Assembly: GCA_016875225.1 (NCBI GenBank)
Contig: VGRW01000027.1
Span: forward strand, 1-40,450
DNA: 40,450 nucleotides
Direction of reading: 5' to 3'
Source: Deltaproteobacteria bacterium
GTDB taxonomy: Bacteria > Myxococcota_A > UBA9160 > SZUA-336
The notes under the pieces were generated by a model. It was not told where the DNA came from and searched no databases. It saw only the letters and a program-made list of their open reading frames with translations. Below, one piece after another: positions 39,743 to 40,450 of the stretch. The stretch's first letter is position 1, and the number at the start of each line of letters is the position of its first letter. The position numbers and the translations under genes are program-made.

Positions 39743-40450
39743 ATGAGCCTCCGGGGAACGCGCCGCCAATTCCTGGGCGCGCTCACGCTCTGCGTGTGCG
39801 CGCTCGCCGCCGCGATTGCGAGCGCCGACGCCTCGATCCACGCCGTGCGCTCGGCGACGCCGCCGGTGATCGACGGCCGGCTCGACGACGAGATCTGGAA
39901 GGTCGCGGGCCGAAGCGACGCGTTTCGCGAGGTCGATCCGGTCGAGGGCGGCGAGCCCAGGCAGCGCACCGAGGTCCGGGTCGCCTACGACGACGAGGCG
40001 CTCTACGTCGCGGTGCGCTGCGACGACAGCGATCCCCGCGGCATCATCGCCAAGACCCTGCTCCCCGACGTCGACATGCGCTCCGACGACCGCGTGAACT
40101 TCGTCTTCGACACGTTCCACGACTCGCGAAACGGCTACTTCTTCCAGATCAACCCCGTCGGCGCGCGCTCCGACGCGCTGATCGAGAACAACGCGATCTT
40201 CCGCCGCGAGTGGGACACGATCTGGTACGGAAAGACCAGCGTCGACGCGGAAGGCTGGAGCGTGGAGCTGGCGATCCCCTTCAAGAGCGTGACGCTGCGC
40301 CCCGGCGATCCGGTCTGGGGCTTCGAGGTCGAGCGCATCGTGCGCCGCGACAGCCAGAAGATCCGCTGGGCGAACCACTCGCAGAACCACGTGATCGTCA
40401 ACATCGCTGGCATCGGCAGGATCGAGGGCCTGGAGGGAGTCTCGGGCCCC
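39743..40450 (+). CDS. Tat-exported CBM9/DUF5916-type protein, N-terminal part (cut by right edge)
   Basis: The frame is open from the ATG at 39743 to the window end (236 codons). The N-terminus GTRRQFLGALTLCVCALAAA has a twin-arginine motif (T-R-R-Q-F-L) and a hydrophobic core ending near IASADA, a likely Tat signal. From about residue 43, TPPVIDGRLDDEIWKVAG begins a carbohydrate-binding family 9-type beta domain. It continues with VRVAYDDEALYVAVRCDDSDP, DDRVNFVFDTFHDSRNGYFFQINPVG and GWSVELAIPFKSV. In DUF5916 proteins this domain precedes a long outer-membrane-type beta-barrel region, here outside the window. Ligand and role are unknown. The Tat signal fits the tatA gene in the same window. 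Confidence 0.85.
   Translation, partial: MSLRGTRRQFLGALTLCVCALAAAIASADASIHAVRSATPPVIDGRLDDEIWKVAGRSDAFREVDPVEGGEPRQRTEVRVAYDDEALYVAVRCDDSDPRGIIAKTLLPDVDMRSDDRVNFVFDTFHDSRNGYFFQINPVGARSDALIENNAIFRREWDTIWYGKTSVDAEGWSVELAIPFKSVTLRPGDPVWGFEVERIVRRDSQKIRWANHSQNHVIVNIAGIGRIEGLEGVSGP

Noticed and set aside
38413-39969. Minus-strand open frame opposite the TetR and Coq4-like genes (518 codons)
   Set aside because: Shadow of two well-supported plus-strand genes; no recognisable domain.

Overview
The window is a dense, high-GC (about 70% G+C by eye) bacterial chromosome segment with short intergenic gaps, many start/stop overlaps and frequent GTG/TTG starts. No gene-free stretch exceeds 300 bases; the longest is about 200 bases, upstream of the Ppx/GppA gene. 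I see no rRNA, tRNA, CRISPR array or prophage. The gene set suggests an uncultured 'deltaproteobacterial' lineage in the broad sense (Myxococcota, Desulfobacterota or Binatota). The basis is the PhaR-type regulator beside a tandem ArsA pair, an MJ0042 zinc-ribbon protein, a 2-phosphoglycerate-kinase-like protein, a ChlI-like AAA/VWA pair, and aerobic acyl-CoA and F420/flavin enzymes. This assignment is inference; no marker gene here settles it.

Layout. (1) 1-789: the end of an IS1380-family insertion sequence, with its transposase running off the left edge, abuts the 3' half of a broken subtilase gene. (2) 786-3811, minus: two ArsA-like ATPases, a small protein and a PhaR-type regulator. (3) 3866-7722: zinc-ribbon membrane protein, TatA, phosphomannomutase/phosphoglucomutase and an EI24-type membrane protein. 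(4) 7746-10161, minus: a ParA ATPase fused to a glycogen-binding-type domain, then a ParA-like protein without a P-loop, then an alpha/beta-hydrolase-like protein without the nucleophile serine. (5) 10365-21575, plus: a ten-gene, nearly gapless run of Ppx/GppA phosphatase, 2PGK-like kinase, M48 lipoprotein protease, ChlI-like AAA+, VWA protein, SppA-type protease, TrmB, RlmN, PPP phosphatase and isovaleryl-CoA-type dehydrogenase. (6) 21583-26335: MltD-like LysM lytic transglycosylase (minus), then an AMACR-type racemase and a DUF2779 nuclease-like protein (plus). (7) 26320-33118, minus: a seven-gene run of GGDEF protein, LLM-class oxidoreductase, thioesterase, MFS permease, carotenoid oxygenase, histidine phosphatase and an unknown membrane protein. 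(8) 33184-38356: MFS permease, amidase, ApaG and a molybdopterin oxidoreductase. (9) 38391-40450: a TetR gene with a clear promoter/operator, a Coq4-motif membrane protein, and the start of a Tat-exported CBM9/DUF5916-type protein cut by the right edge.

How the genes may work together. Region 7 looks like a small catabolic island: uptake by the MFS permease, oxidative cleavage by the carotenoid/stilbene oxygenase, flavin or F420 oxidation, and CoA-ester handling. The AMACR and acyl-CoA dehydrogenase could continue branched-chain acyl-CoA breakdown. Region 4 is the most unusual: a cargo-positioning type ATPase carrying a carbohydrate-binding module, coupled to two proteins that look like catalytically dead relatives of known folds. 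With PhaR and Ppx nearby, storage-granule management is a plausible but unproven theme.
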